Below are positions 20,318 through 29,861 of a stretch of DNA of 64,000 nt, piece by piece. A program made the translations under genes and the position numbers. Origin of the DNA: Leptotrichia sp. oral taxon 847 (lineage in GTDB: Bacteria; Fusobacteriota; Fusobacteriia; Fusobacteriales; Leptotrichiaceae); contig NZ_CP014231.1 in the NCBI RefSeq assembly GCF_001553645.1, positions 1,674,001 to 1,738,000 on the forward strand. Direction: 5' to 3'. The notes under the pieces were generated by a model. The model was not told the DNA's origin. It did not search any database and was given only the letters and a program-made list of their open reading frames with translations. The stretch's first letter is position 1, and each line of letters begins with the position of its first letter.

Positions 20318-20863
20318 ATGAAAGGGAAATTGGTTGTTGTATCAGGACCATCTGGGTCAGGAAAATCAACAGTTACAAAACTAGTAAAAGATAGATTGAA
20401 TATTCCACTTTCAATTTCTGCAACTACGAGAAAACCTAGAAATGGGGAAATTGACGGGAAAGATTATTATTTTTTGACAAAAGAAGAATTTCAAAAAAAA
20501 ATAAAAAATGATGAGTTTTATGAATTTGCAAATGTCCATGGAAATTATTACGGGACACTAAAAAAAACAGTGGAAGAAAATTTGGAAAAAGGACTTAATG
20601 TCATTTTGGAAATTGATGTCCAAGGTGCATTAATTGTAAAAGAAAAGAAAAAAGACGCGGTTTTAGTTTTTTTTAAGACAGAAAATTTAGAAGTTTTGGA
20701 AAATAGACTTAGAAATAGAAAGACGGATAGCGAAGAAGTTATTGAGTTAAGGTTAAAAAATGCCAAAAAAGAACTTGAATACGAAAAAAAATATGATTAT
20801 GTAATCGTAAATAAAAATATTGAAGAGTCGTGCAATGAGTTAATAAATATTATAAATTTATAA
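20318..20863 (+). CDS. gmk: Guanylate kinase
   Basis: Phosphorylates GMP to GDP. The P-loop is GPSGSGKST, followed by the GMP-binding stretch SATTRKPRNGEIDGKDYYF and the lid region with NRKTDSEEVIELRLKNA. The start at 20318 is set by AAGGTG just upstream; an in-frame ATG at 20300 would add MNKVIF. The protein is 181 aa, slightly short but complete. It is followed by rpoZ, a common gmk-rpoZ pair. Confidence 0.95.
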   Translation: MKGKLVVVSGPSGSGKSTVTKLVKDRLNIPLSISATTRKPRNGEIDGKDYYFLTKEEFQKKIKNDEFYEFANVHGNYYGTLKKTVEENLEKGLNVILEIDVQGALIVKEKKKDAVLVFFKTENLEVLENRLRNRKTDSEEVIELRLKNAKKELEYEKKYDYVIVNKNIEESCNELINIINL

Positions 20864-20904
20864 ATATCGAAAGGAGAAAGTTTTTAAAAAAACTTTTTAA
20901 AATA

Positions 20905-21117
20905 ATGAAAAAAGAAAAAATAACTATAGATGAATTATTGGAAAAAGTACCAAATAAATATGAATTGGCAATTGTTGCAGGAAAAATTGCAAAAGTTGAA
21001 TTGAAAAAAGATAAAGCAAAATTTGAAGTAATGGATGAAGTTTTTTCAGATATCATGAATGATGAAGTTGAAATTATTTATAACGACAACAAAAAAATAG
21101 AAGATGAAGAAATTTAA
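20905..21117 (+). CDS. rpoZ: RNA polymerase omega subunit
   Basis: A 70-residue protein that begins MKKEKITIDELLEKVPNKYE and includes ELAIVAGKIAKVEL, which matches the omega core in which an R/KYELV segment is followed by a K-rich helix. The A in VAGKIAK stands where the usual AxRA motif is found. Its position directly after gmk supports the call. Omega helps assemble beta' into the holoenzyme. The sequence is divergent, so the call rests on both the short motif and the gene order. Confidence 0.82.
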   Translation: MKKEKITIDELLEKVPNKYELAIVAGKIAKVELKKDKAKFEVMDEVFSDIMNDEVEIIYNDNKKIEDEEI

Positions 21118-21136
21118 AAAAATTTTTAATAAAGTA

Positions 21137-21164
21137 TTGACTATTTAAAAAATCAAATTATACT
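21137..21164 (+). promoter_or_regulatory. Candidate promoter of dnaG-rpoD
   Basis: TTGACT (21137-21142) and TATACT (21159-21164) are 16 nt apart, about 70 nt before dnaG. A second TATAAT at 21165-21170 lies too far from the -35 for the same pairing. Confidence 0.55.
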
Positions 21165-21235
21165 TATAATGTAATATCTAAAAAATTATTAAAAGAGTTC
21201 CCTTAGATAAAAAATAAAAGGGAGTGAACAAAGTT

Positions 21236-23056
21236 ATGTATGAAAAAAAGGAAATTCAAAAATTAATCGATAGTTTAGATATTGTGGAAGTGATTTCAGA
21301 ATATGTAAATTTAAAAAAATCAGGTTCCGGATACAAAGGATTGTCTCCTTTTAAAGATGAAAGGACGCCATCTTTTTCAGTTGATCCTATAAAAAATATA
21401 TTTTTTGATTTCAGTTCTGGAGTTGGCGGAAATGTAATAAAATTTTATCAGCTAATAAATGATGTGAGTTTTCCACAAGCAATGGAAGAATTGTCGCAAA
21501 AATATAATATTCCACTAAGAAAGTCAAATTTTGGAAATAATTACGAAGTTAGCCAGGATAAGTACAAAGAATATTATGAAATTTTAAACAGTGCCTATGA
21601 ATTTTTTAAAAATGCTATAGAAGAAAATGATAAAGCGCTAAAATATATGAAAGAAAGAGGTTTTTTACCAGAAGATATTAAAAAATTTGAAATAGGATTT
21701 TCTTTAAATGAGAAAGATGAGCTGTTTAAATATTTGATAAAAAAAAATTTTTCTGAAGAAAAAATATTAGAATTAGGACTTGTAAAAAGAAACGAAACAG
21801 GAGCGGTATACGACACTTTTAGAAATAGAATTATGTTTCCAATTTATAATCCACAAAATAAAATAGTCGGTTTTGGTGGAAGAATTATTGAAAAGGATAC
21901 GGATTTACCTAAATACTTAAATTCAGCTGATTCTGTTGTCTTTAAAAAAGGAAGGGAATTATTTGGTCTAAAAAATCGTGGGGAAGCGATTAAGAGAAAA
22001 GGCTTTGCAATGCTTATGGAAGGGTACTTGGATGTACTGACAGTAAAAAAATATGGATTTGAAACAGCAGTCGCAAGTCTTGGAACAGCTTTTACTGAAG
22101 AGCAGGCTAATTTACTAAAAAAATATACCAAAAATATTATAATTGCTTACGACAACGATGAAGCTGGGAAAAATGCCATAATAAGAGCGGGATACATTTT
22201 AAAAAAGTTGAACTTTGACATAAAGTGCCTTAGAATAACCGAAAATGTAAAAGATCCAGACGAATTTCTAAGAAAATACGGCAAGAGAAAATTTGTGGAA
22301 ACTTTAAAAAAATCAGTTGATTTTTATGATTTTTTGTTTCAGGAATTTACAAAAACTTTGAATATAGATGAAATAGCTTCTAAAAGAATATTGGTTGAAA
22401 AATTTAAGCCGTTTTTTGAAACTTTTGAAAATGAACTTGATAAAGAACTATACATTCAAAAATTATCACACGAAATAGGAATTGAAGAAAAATATTTAAG
22501 GCAAGAATTTAAAAATAATAAAGATTTCAATAATAAAAATAAAAAAGGTAATAGTTATGGTACAAAAAGTAATTATGAAATAAAGGTACAGTATAAAAAA
22601 GATAAAAAAGATTTTTATGATGATTTGGAAGAACAGACAATAATGTATTGTATAAAGTATTTTGATTTAGAGAAAGAAAAAACTCAAATGCTTACAAAAA
22701 AAGATTTGACGAATAAATTTTACAGTGAATTATTTTCAAAATTAAAAGGGATAAATTTCGATGTGGCAAATGTTTCACAGATGAATAAGTTTGATCTTAC
22801 TGAGGAGCAGAAAGAGAAAATATTTAGTTTGAAAATTTCTGCTGACAGAGAAATTGAAGATGAAGAAAGTTATTTTAAGGAGATATTTAAAAGTTGGCTG
22901 AGAAGGGATATAAAAAATATTCGAAAAAATATGACAAGAGAGGAAAAGTATAAACTAAAAAAAGAAGTTGAAATTGAGCTTTCAAAAGAATTTCATACAT
23001 TGGAAGAATTAAAAAAAATATATAAGAAATTTGAAGAAATAAGGAGACCAGGATAA
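21236..23056 (+). CDS. dnaG: DNA primase lacking the N-terminal zinc ligands
   Basis: Makes RNA primers at the replication fork. The TOPRIM core is clear: [30 protein letters not shown] and [11 protein letters not shown]. The N-terminal domain has the CHC2 fold pattern ([17 protein letters not shown] ... [11 protein letters not shown]), but the four zinc ligands of classical DnaG are replaced by S37, K40, D58 and S61 with the exact family spacing (3, 18, 3). The C-terminal helicase-binding part is long and lysine-rich. The start at 21236 follows AGGGAG, giving 606 aa. The TAA shares one base with the rpoD start, so the two genes are coupled. Confidence 0.93.
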   Translation: MYEKKEIQKLIDSLDIVEVISEYVNLKKSGSGYKGLSPFKDERTPSFSVDPIKNIFFDFSSGVGGNVIKFYQLINDVSFPQAMEELSQKYNIPLRKSNFGNNYEVSQDKYKEYYEILNSAYEFFKNAIEENDKALKYMKERGFLPEDIKKFEIGFSLNEKDELFKYLIKKNFSEEKILELGLVKRNETGAVYDTFRNRIMFPIYNPQNKIVGFGGRIIEKDTDLPKYLNSADSVVFKKGRELFGLKNRGEAIKRKGFAMLMEGYLDVLTVKKYGFETAVASLGTAFTEEQANLLKKYTKNIIIAYDNDEAGKNAIIRAGYILKKLNFDIKCLRITENVKDPDEFLRKYGKRKFVETLKKSVDFYDFLFQEFTKTLNIDEIASKRILVEKFKPFFETFENELDKELYIQKLSHEIGIEEKYLRQEFKNNKDFNNKNKKGNSYGTKSNYEIKVQYKKDKKDFYDDLEEQTIMYCIKYFDLEKEKTQMLTKKDLTNKFYSELFSKLKGINFDVANVSQMNKFDLTEEQKEKIFSLKISADREIEDEESYFKEIFKSWLRRDIKNIRKNMTREEKYKLKKEVEIELSKEFHTLEELKKIYKKFEEIRRPG

Positions 23057-24234
23057 TGTCTGAAAACAAAAATAAATTAAAAAACAGTCTCGCAAATTTT
23101 ATAAAAGAAACAAGAAAGCAGAAAGTAGCCAGTTATGAAGAAATTAATTCCACTTTACCAGCGGATTATCCACCTGAAAAAATTGAACAGTTAATAAAAA
23201 AACTAACTGACGATGGTGTCCGAATAGTTAATACGCTAAAAGAAAAAAATGAGTTGCTAAAAGTTCCAAAAACTATGGAAGAAATAAAAAAAATGGAAGT
23301 TTCTGACTTTGAAGACGGAAATGATGAGTTTGTGGAGAACGAAATAGATGAAAATGAAGTGGACAAGTTACTACAGGCAGATTTAATTAAAATGGCTGAA
23401 AGTATGGATGTGGACGAACCAATTAAAATGTATTTACGTGAAATTGGACAAATACCACTTTTAAGTTATGAAGAAGAAATAGAGTATGCACAGAAAGTTT
23501 TAAATGGAGATGAAGAAGCGAAACAAAAATTAATAGAATCTAATTTGAGATTAGTGGTGAGCATAGCCAAAAAACATACTAATCGAGGTCTAAAAATGCT
23601 AGATTTAATTCAAGAGGGGAATATGGGACTTATGAAAGCTGTTGAAAAATTTGAGTATGAAAAAGGATTCAAATTTTCAACTTACGCGACTTGGTGGATA
23701 AGACAGGCAATAACAAGAGCGATTGCTGACCAAGGAAGAACAATAAGAATACCTGTTCATATGATAGAAACAATTAATAAAATAAAAAAAGAAAGTAGAA
23801 TTATTTTGCAGGAAACTGGAAAAGAACCGACAGCTGAAGAATTGTCAAAAAAGTTGGAATTACCAGTTGAAAAAGTAAAAAATATACTTGAGATGAATCA
23901 GGACCCCATTTCTTTGGAAACTCCTGTAGGAAGTGAAGAAGATAGTGAATTAGGTGATTTTGTGGAAGATGACAAATTCGCAAATCCATATGATGCGACA
24001 ACCAGAGTACTTTTAAAGGAACAGCTTGACGATGTTCTAAAAACATTAAATGAAAGAGAAGAGATGGTACTTAGATATAGATATGGCTTAGATGATGGTT
24101 CGCAAAAAACATTGGAAGAAGTCGGGAAAATTTTTAATGTAACAAGAGAGAGAATAAGACAAATTGAAGTAAAAGCATTAAGAAAATTAAGACATCCAAG
24201 CAGAAGAAAAAAATTAGAAGATTATAGGAGCTAG
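23056..24234 (+). CDS. rpoD: Primary RNA polymerase sigma factor
   Basis: The housekeeping sigma-70. The N-terminus resembles region 1.1. Region 1.2 to 2.4 includes [40 protein letters not shown] and [20 protein letters not shown]. Region 3 has [13 protein letters not shown], and region 4 has [19 protein letters not shown] with the helix-turn-helix [20 protein letters not shown]. It is 392 aa. It overlaps dnaG by one base, the classical macromolecular-synthesis arrangement without rpsU. A weak hairpin covers its stop codon. Confidence 0.97.
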   Translation: MSENKNKLKNSLANFIKETRKQKVASYEEINSTLPADYPPEKIEQLIKKLTDDGVRIVNTLKEKNELLKVPKTMEEIKKMEVSDFEDGNDEFVENEIDENEVDKLLQADLIKMAESMDVDEPIKMYLREIGQIPLLSYEEEIEYAQKVLNGDEEAKQKLIESNLRLVVSIAKKHTNRGLKMLDLIQEGNMGLMKAVEKFEYEKGFKFSTYATWWIRQAITRAIADQGRTIRIPVHMIETINKIKKESRIILQETGKEPTAEELSKKLELPVEKVKNILEMNQDPISLETPVGSEEDSELGDFVEDDKFANPYDATTRVLLKEQLDDVLKTLNEREEMVLRYRYGLDDGSQKTLEEVGKIFNVTRERIRQIEVKALRKLRHPSRRKKLEDYRS

Positions 24235-24255
24235 ACATCTGGATGGCTCCTTTCA
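24226..24255 (+). terminator. Weak hairpin overlapping the rpoD stop
   Basis: AGGAGC (24226-24231) pairs with GCTCCT (24246-24251), followed by TTCATTTT. It may attenuate transcription into the sigma-like gene downstream and so lower its level relative to RpoD. Confidence 0.5.
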
Positions 24256-24277
24256 TTTTAAAATAGAGGTGAGCAAA

Positions 24278-25234
24278 TTGTTAAATAGCATAATGGAAGA
24301 TATAAGAAAAAAAGGTAAATTTAGTTTTGAAAAAGTTGTCGAAAACAATGATTTATCTGATGATGAATTTTTTGAGTTTTTGAAATTTATTTATTTAGAA
24401 AATATTCCAGAAGTGCGGACATCTGTCGATGGAAATGACTTTATTGTTCTGGAAAATGAAGATTTTTATGTTTTGGAAAAAAGTACAATAAAATCTTATT
24501 TGGAAGACATAAAGTCAAGAAATAAAGAAATTTTTCAAAAAATTAAAGAAAAAAAAAGTTTTGGGGATGATGAATTAATCGACAGATATTTAAAGGTTGC
24601 GGTAAAAGAGAGTCTTGTCTATTCCAAATTTGGTTTTTCATTTTTAGATATAGTTCAAGAAGCGACATTGGGATTAATTTCAGGATTAAGCTATTATCCT
24701 AAGATAATGGAAACTTCCAAAGAGCCAGAGTTTTTTTTGAAGAACTTTTCAATAAAATATATTTTGGAATTTCAAAAAAAATTGTTAAAAAATATAAAAT
24801 CAATGGAATTGTCATATATTTTATATTTGAAATTAAAATTGGACAAAGCTGGCGGTTACAGCGTTGAAGAAATTAGTAAACAAATGAATGTAAATCCAGA
24901 ATACTTGGAAGATTTGGAAAAATTGTTTGACGATATAAAAGATGAAAAATCGCTAGAAAGTGAAAAAATATTTGAAAAAGCCGATAAAATAACAAAAATG
25001 TATATTTTGGAAAATATTCCAAAAAAATTAAGTTACATTGATGAACAGATTTTGGTAATGTTTTATGGATTGGATGACAAAATATATTCGGAAAAGGAAA
25101 TAGCCAAGGCACTTAATATAGGTTATCATAATGTGAATATTTTAAAGGAAAAAGCGCTTAATAAACTGTCAATAGATATGCTTCAGAGTGATTTTATAAA
25201 AAATAGTGAAAATTTAAATTTTTTAGTTAATTAA
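24278..25234 (+). CDS. Degenerate sigma-70-like protein next to rpoD
   Basis: A 318-residue protein that mirrors RpoD at two places. Around residue 120, FSFLDIVQEATLGLISGLSY resembles region 2 of RpoD ([17 protein letters not shown]). Around residue 250, LSYIDEQILVMFYGLDDKIY plus SEKEIAKALNIGYHNVNILK and EKALNKL resembles region 4 ([16 protein letters not shown] and the helix-turn-helix). The WWIRQAI segment of region 2.4, which reads the -10 element, is not recognisable. Likely start is a TTG at 24278 after GAGGTGA; an ATG at 24293 is the alternative. It lies 43 nt after rpoD, so it is probably co-transcribed. It could be a diverged alternative sigma, an anti-sigma-like decoy or a core-binding factor. 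Function unknown. Confidence 0.7.
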   Translation: MLNSIMEDIRKKGKFSFEKVVENNDLSDDEFFEFLKFIYLENIPEVRTSVDGNDFIVLENEDFYVLEKSTIKSYLEDIKSRNKEIFQKIKEKKSFGDDELIDRYLKVAVKESLVYSKFGFSFLDIVQEATLGLISGLSYYPKIMETSKEPEFFLKNFSIKYILEFQKKLLKNIKSMELSYILYLKLKLDKAGGYSVEEISKQMNVNPEYLEDLEKLFDDIKDEKSLESEKIFEKADKITKMYILENIPKKLSYIDEQILVMFYGLDDKIYSEKEIAKALNIGYHNVNILKEKALNKLSIDMLQSDFIKNSENLNFLVN

Positions 25235-25274
25235 AAAATTAAATAATAAAAAAATCAAAAGAAAGAGGGTATGT

Positions 25275-26086
25275 ATGAAATTAAGAGATATAATTGGCGA
25301 ATTAAAGACAATGTATAATCCTAAAATGGCAGAAGATTGGGATAATGTTGGGCTTTTAATCGGAGATGAAGATAAAGAAATAAAAAAAATACTGTTTTGT
25401 TTGGATGTGACGGAAAATGCTGTCGAAAAAGCGTTAAAAAGTGGTGTAAATTTGATAATTTCTCATCATCCAGTTATTTTTTCAGGAATGAAGAGAATTA
25501 ATAACGAAACATTACACGCAAGAAAAGTTTTGAGACTTATTGAAAATAAAATAGCTGTTTATTCAATTCACACAAATGCTGATTTTTCAGTAAATGGGTT
25601 AAATGACTTTGTGATGGAAAAATTGGATTTAGACGGAGAAACGAAAATATTAAACGAAGTTAGCTTTGAAGATTACAACGAAATTAAGGATTGTTTGGAG
25701 CAACATCATGGTGGGACTGTTAGAATAAAAATTTTAAATGAAGGAATTACTTTGGAAAATTTAGTAAAAAAATTAAATATCAATTGGGACTGCCGTATGT
25801 GAGATATGTTGGAGATAAAGACAGGGTTGTCTACAGAGTGGGACTTGTGACAGGTGGTGGAAGTTCTTTTATAAGTCAGGCAAAAGGAAATGCTGATGTA
25901 TTTTTAACAGGGGATTTGAGATATCACGAAGCACTTGATGTAGTTGAAGAAGGGGGACTTTTAGTCGATATAGGTCATTTGGAAAGTGAATATTTATTTG
26001 CGGACTTAATGGAACGGGAAGTTTCAAAGTTTTTTGATGGTGAAATGATTAAACATTATGAAAATCAAATTTTTCAATTAGGATAA
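25275..26086 (+). pseudogene. NIF3-like dinuclear metal-binding protein (YqfO family), frameshifted
   Basis: The first frame (25275-25802) carries the NIF3 N-terminal half: AEDWDNVGLLIGD, NLIISHHPVIFSGMKRI and IHTNADFSVNGLNDF. It runs off into NWDCRM and stops. The second frame (from about 25784) carries LGLPYVRYVGDKDR, VGLVTGGGSSFISQA, GDLRYHEALDVVEEGG and DIGHLESE, that is the rest of the family including the second set of metal ligands. One extra T in AATTGGGACT near 25782 would rejoin them as one protein of about 270 aa. Both halves are otherwise clean, so this is a recent mutation or a sequencing error. NIF3 family proteins bind two metal ions; their substrate is not firmly known. Confidence 0.85.
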
Positions 26087-26127
26087 AAAATTTTTTATAA
26101 AAAATGAGCTATCGTTATAAAGCATAT

Positions 26128-26174
26128 AAAAAAAGAGTTTTGAGCAATAAAATGTTTCATTTCTCTTTTTTTAT
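26128..26174. terminator. Hairpin with A and T runs between NIF3 and the symporter
   Basis: An AAAAAAAGAG arm and a CTCTTTTTTT arm flank a ~25-nt loop. The two genes converge here, so it could serve both. The loop is long, which lowers confidence. Confidence 0.4.
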
Positions 26175-26328
26175 ATTGTTAATTTTACATGAGGTGTATT
26201 CGTTGTATGGTAAAACTTACTTGAAATAGTTCTATTTTAAATGAGCTTGAGTATAAAATAAGAATTTCTAATAATTTATTGAAAGTTTCATTTAAAAAAA
26301 TAAAAAAATTTCGATTTTTTAGTAAAAA

Positions 26329-27540
26329 TTATGAAGTGGCGTTATCTTCTTTTTTTATATATCTATGGTAAATTGTATCTATAATAACAGCGATTGCATT
26401 ATCTCCAGACACATTTGCCGCAGTTCCAAAACTATCTTGAGTTATGTATAGTGCAATAAGCATTGTTCCCAGAGAGCCTGTCGAAATAATTCCAACCATT
26501 CCTAAAAATGGCAGTGCTGACATTATTGCTCCACCTGGTGCTCCTGGTGCTGCTACCATTGCGATCCCCAAAGTCATTATAAATGGAAACATGGTTGACA
26601 AGCTATGAGGCATATTATTTATCATTAAGACAGCTGTAACACAACTTGTTATCGTTATGATACTTCCAGCCATATGGATTGTTGCACAAAGTGGGACGAC
26701 AAAATCCCTTATCTCTTCAGAAACTCCGTTATTTTTAGCACATTCCACATTTACAGGGATTGTAGCTGCAGAAGACTGAGTTCCAAGTGCCGTTAAATAT
26801 CCCGGAATTTGATGTTTTAACAACTGAAGTGGATTTTTCTTTCCAATTGCACCAGAAATTATAAATAAAATTATTAAATATATAATATGTAAAGTCAAAA
26901 CACACAAAAATACCTTTATGAATACTGACATTATCGTAAATACACCACCACTGTGAGCCATATTTGCAAATGTTCCAAAAATGTAAAAAGGCAAGACTGG
27001 AATGATTGAAGTCGATAAAACTTTTACAATAATAATAGAAAAATCTGAAAATAAATTATAAATTGTTTCACCATAATCATTTTTCTGAGATTTTAACCAG
27101 CTTATAGAAAGACCCATCAAAAATGAAAAAACTACTGCTGAAGTTACATCTAGTAAAGGTGGTAAACTTATTTCAAAAAAAGGTTTTAACATTCCTTTTT
27201 CCGGGTCTCCTATTTTTGCAAGAGTGTTACTATCTATAATATGTGGAAAAACTGTTGAGGCCATTATATAGGCCAGTGTACCTGCTAAAATCGTTGAACC
27301 ATACGCTATAACAGTTGTTATTCCTAGAAGTTTTCCTGCTCCTTGTGTTAAATCAGCAATTCCTGTTACTATAAAACCAATAATCATAAGTGGTATAATA
27401 AATGCCAAATATTTACTGAACAGTCCTGAAAAAGTTACAGCAATTCTAATAATCGGTCCTGGTAAAATAAATCCAGCACAAATCCCCAGCACGATTGCCA
27501 TAAGTAGCCGTGAAACCAGACCTAGTTTAAATCTTTTCAT
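26329..27540 (-). CDS. Dicarboxylate/amino acid:cation symporter (DAACS family)
   Basis: Membrane transporter of 403 aa that couples uptake of an amino acid or dicarboxylate (Glu, Asp, Ser/Thr or succinate type) to Na+ or H+. Family landmarks are the serine-rich hairpin ALGTQSSAATIPVNVECAK, then PLCATIHMAGSIITITSC, and AAPGAPGGAIMSALPFLG followed by QDSFGTAANVSGDNAIAVII. The tip sequence TQSSAAT fits glutamate/SstT-like members, but the substrate cannot be fixed. The start at 27540 follows AAAGGAG; the frame could extend six residues upstream. It is a single gene on this strand with a promoter at 27582-27610 next to a degraded repeat. Confidence 0.9.
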   Translation of the reverse strand: MKRFKLGLVSRLLMAIVLGICAGFILPGPIIRIAVTFSGLFSKYLAFIIPLMIIGFIVTGIADLTQGAGKLLGITTVIAYGSTILAGTLAYIMASTVFPHIIDSNTLAKIGDPEKGMLKPFFEISLPPLLDVTSAVVFSFLMGLSISWLKSQKNDYGETIYNLFSDFSIIIVKVLSTSIIPVLPFYIFGTFANMAHSGGVFTIMSVFIKVFLCVLTLHIIYLIILFIISGAIGKKNPLQLLKHQIPGYLTALGTQSSAATIPVNVECAKNNGVSEEIRDFVVPLCATIHMAGSIITITSCVTAVLMINNMPHSLSTMFPFIMTLGIAMVAAPGAPGGAIMSALPFLGMVGIISTGSLGTMLIALYITQDSFGTAANVSGDNAIAVIIDTIYHRYIKKEDNATS

Positions 27541-27581
27541 AAAATTTTCTCCTTTCATTAAAAAAAAATAACTATAACTGT

Positions 27582-27610
27582 ATTATATCATAAATTTAAG
27601 GTTTTTATAA
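27582..27610 (-). promoter_or_regulatory. Candidate promoter of the symporter gene
   Basis: On the minus strand TATAAT occupies 27587-27582, preceded by TG (ATGATATAAT), and a weak -35 TTATAA lies 17 nt upstream. Confidence 0.45.
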
Positions 27611-27631
27611 ATTAATTTTTAGAAATACTTT

Positions 27632-27722
27632 TAATTTATTTTTGGTTACAAAGCGTTGTTCTGTTCAATATTATTCTCATATTTTTTACATAAGGGTAAA
27701 GGACCACCATTTCTACTTATTA
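27632..27722 (-). repeat. Degenerate copy F of the dispersed mobile element
   Basis: In reverse orientation this matches the right-hand part of the element: the damaged hairpin arms TAAGGGTAAAGG and CCATTTCTACTTA, then AACAACGCTTTGTAACC, which corresponds to ACATCTTGTAATC of intact copies. Its right end points toward the symporter promoter, as in the intact copies, but about 40 nt are missing so spacing cannot be judged. Confidence 0.6.
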
Positions 27723-27830
27723 AAAAAAATAAAAAGATTAAACTAAAAACAAAATATAAAATAAACAAATTAATCAGTGGATTTGCTTGATAATTATTTA
27801 TAAAAAAATAAAATTAATGAAAAAAATTTT

Positions 27831-27857
27831 TTGATTAATTGCGAAATATGGTAAAAT
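27831..27857 (+). promoter_or_regulatory. Candidate promoter of the desulfurase gene
   Basis: TTGATT (27831-27836) and TAAAAT (27852-27857) are 15 nt apart, a short spacing. The rest of 27723-27830 is AT-rich with nothing recognisable. Confidence 0.4.
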
Positions 27858-27893
27858 AATGATATAAAAGTTTTTAAAAATTAGGAGAAAAAA

Positions 27894-29027
27894 ATGAAAT
27901 TAGTTTATTTAGATAATGCGGCTACAACAAAAATGTCAAAAAAGGTAGTTGAAGAAATGATAAAATCGTTTGAAGATATTTATGGAAATCCTTCTTCAAC
28001 ACATACTTTGGGTCAAAAAGCAAAAGCTGTAGTTGAAAATGCAAGACATATTGTGGCAAAAAATTTAAAAGTTGAAGCAAAAGAAATAGTTTTTACTTCT
28101 GGTGGTGCGGAAGGGAACAATCTTGTCATAAAAGGATTTTTAAAACAGAATAAGGATAAAGGAAAACACATCATAACGACCAAAATCGAACATTCAACCG
28201 TGCTAAAAACTTTTGAAAGTCTTGAAAAGCAAGGGTATGACGTAACTTACATAGACGTTACAAAAGATGGAATAATTGATGTTGAAAAGCTAAAAAAAGC
28301 AGTTAGAAAAGATACAGCGCTTGTGTCAGTTATGTTTGTAAATAATGAAACTGGAGTTATTCAGCCAATAAAGGAAATTGGTGAGTTTTTAAAAGAAAAA
28401 GAAATTTTTTTTCACACGGATGCTGTTCAGGCAATTGGAAAATTTGAAATTTATCCAAAAGAGTTGAGAATAGATGCTTTGACTGTGTCATCGCATAAAT
28501 TTTACGGACCTAAAGGGACCGGATTTGTGTTTATCAACAAAAAATATAATGTTGAAAAAGAAATTTTTGGAGGAAGTCAGGAGAGAAATAGAAGAGCGGG
28601 GACTGAAAATGTGAATGGAATTTTGGGAACCGGCGTTGCACTTGGGGAAGTTTATGAAAAAATGGAAGTGGTTTTTGAACACGAAAAAAAAATTCAAAAA
28701 TATTTGGAAGAAAAATTGAAAAATGAAATTGGAAAAATTCAGAAAGTGGAAATAAATGGAGAAAATTCAAGAAGAGTGAAAAATATTACAAATGTTTTTA
28801 TAGAAAATACGGATATTCAAATGCTTTTAGTAGCTCTTGATATGAGGGGAATTTGTGTGAGCGGAGGTTCAGCCTGTATGTCTGGTTCGCTTGAAAATTC
28901 GTATGTTTTAAAAGCTATGGGATTAAATGATGAAAAATTGAAAAGTTCGTTTAGAATCAGTATTGGAAAAGATACGACAATTGAAGAAATTGATTATTTT
29001 ATTGAAAATTTGAAAGAGATAATATAA
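27894..29027 (+). CDS. Cysteine desulfurase (NifS/IscS family)
   Basis: PLP enzyme that takes sulfur from cysteine for Fe-S clusters or tRNA thiolation. The N-terminus LVYLDNAATTKMS is a class V hallmark. Sequence GNPSSTHTLGQ, FTSGGAEGNN and the PLP lysine in SSHKFYGPKG follow. The catalytic loop contains SGGSACMSGSLENSYVL with the sulfur-accepting Cys. It is 377 aa. No iscU or other Fe-S gene follows it; a HAD hydrolase and dnaE do. A second desulfurase lies at 54558 beside thiI, so this copy may serve another acceptor. Confidence 0.93.
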   Translation: MKLVYLDNAATTKMSKKVVEEMIKSFEDIYGNPSSTHTLGQKAKAVVENARHIVAKNLKVEAKEIVFTSGGAEGNNLVIKGFLKQNKDKGKHIITTKIEHSTVLKTFESLEKQGYDVTYIDVTKDGIIDVEKLKKAVRKDTALVSVMFVNNETGVIQPIKEIGEFLKEKEIFFHTDAVQAIGKFEIYPKELRIDALTVSSHKFYGPKGTGFVFINKKYNVEKEIFGGSQERNRRAGTENVNGILGTGVALGEVYEKMEVVFEHEKKIQKYLEEKLKNEIGKIQKVEINGENSRRVKNITNVFIENTDIQMLLVALDMRGICVSGGSACMSGSLENSYVLKAMGLNDEKLKSSFRISIGKDTTIEEIDYFIENLKEII

Positions 29028-29055
29028 AAAATTTGTGAAGGAGTGAAAAGTAAAA

Positions 29056-29847
29056 ATGGACAAAATTAAGGCAATATTTTTGGATTTGGATGGGACAGCG
29101 CTTACAAGTGAGCATACAATTTCTGAAAATTTAAAAAATAAATTGAATGAATTAGAAAAAAGAGGAGTTAAAATTTTTATTGCGACAGGTCGTACATTTA
29201 CTTCAGCAAGTCCTTTTATCGAAATGCTTAAAATAAAAAATCCCGTGATTACTTATAACGGTGGAAGAATTGTGGATCCCGCAACAAAAAAAATGATTTA
29301 TGAAAAACCGCTAGATGCGAATGCTGTGGAAAAGATAATAAAAATTGCAAGAGAAAAAAATATTCACTTGAATTTGTACACAGATGATAAATTGTACATC
29401 GAAAAAGAGACAGATGAGGGGAAAGCGTATGCTGAAAGTGTTGGAATTCCGTATTATGTGGAAAATTTTGACAATTTTTTTGGAAAAACTTCGACAAAAG
29501 CGCTTTTTATCAATGAAAATGAGGTTTTAAAAAAGTTGAAAAAAGAATTGGAAGAAAAGTTGCCAGATGTTACATTTGTGTTCTCAAAATTAAAGTATTT
29601 GGAAGCGCTAAATAAAGAAGTGAATAAAGGGTTAACTGTTAAAGTTATGCTTGAAAAATATAATATTTTGCCACAGGAGGCAATGGCTTTTGGAGATCAA
29701 TGGAATGACTTGGAGATGTTAAAATCAGTAAAATACGGGTATCTTATGGGAAATGCGACCGAAGACTTAAAAAAGGAATTTTCTTCTGACAGAATAACTT
29801 TGTCCAATGACGAAGATGGAATTTATGAAATTCTAAAAAATTTATAA
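29056..29847 (+). CDS. Cof-type HAD-IIB phosphatase
   Basis: Haloacid-dehalogenase superfamily hydrolase of 263 aa. Motif I is FLDLDGTALT, motif II is IATGRTFTSA, the catalytic Lys lies in the KGLTVKVM segment and motif IV is AFGDQWNDLEMLKSVKYGYL. The cap is the C2B type typical of Cof/YbjI sugar-phosphate or FMN phosphatases. The substrate cannot be told. The start follows GAAGGAG. It lies 28 nt after the desulfurase and 14 nt before dnaE. Confidence 0.9.
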   Translation: MDKIKAIFLDLDGTALTSEHTISENLKNKLNELEKRGVKIFIATGRTFTSASPFIEMLKIKNPVITYNGGRIVDPATKKMIYEKPLDANAVEKIIKIAREKNIHLNLYTDDKLYIEKETDEGKAYAESVGIPYYVENFDNFFGKTSTKALFINENEVLKKLKKELEEKLPDVTFVFSKLKYLEALNKEVNKGLTVKVMLEKYNILPQEAMAFGDQWNDLEMLKSVKYGYLMGNATEDLKKEFSSDRITLSNDEDGIYEILKNL

Positions 29848-29861
29848 AGTAGGGGAAATTG

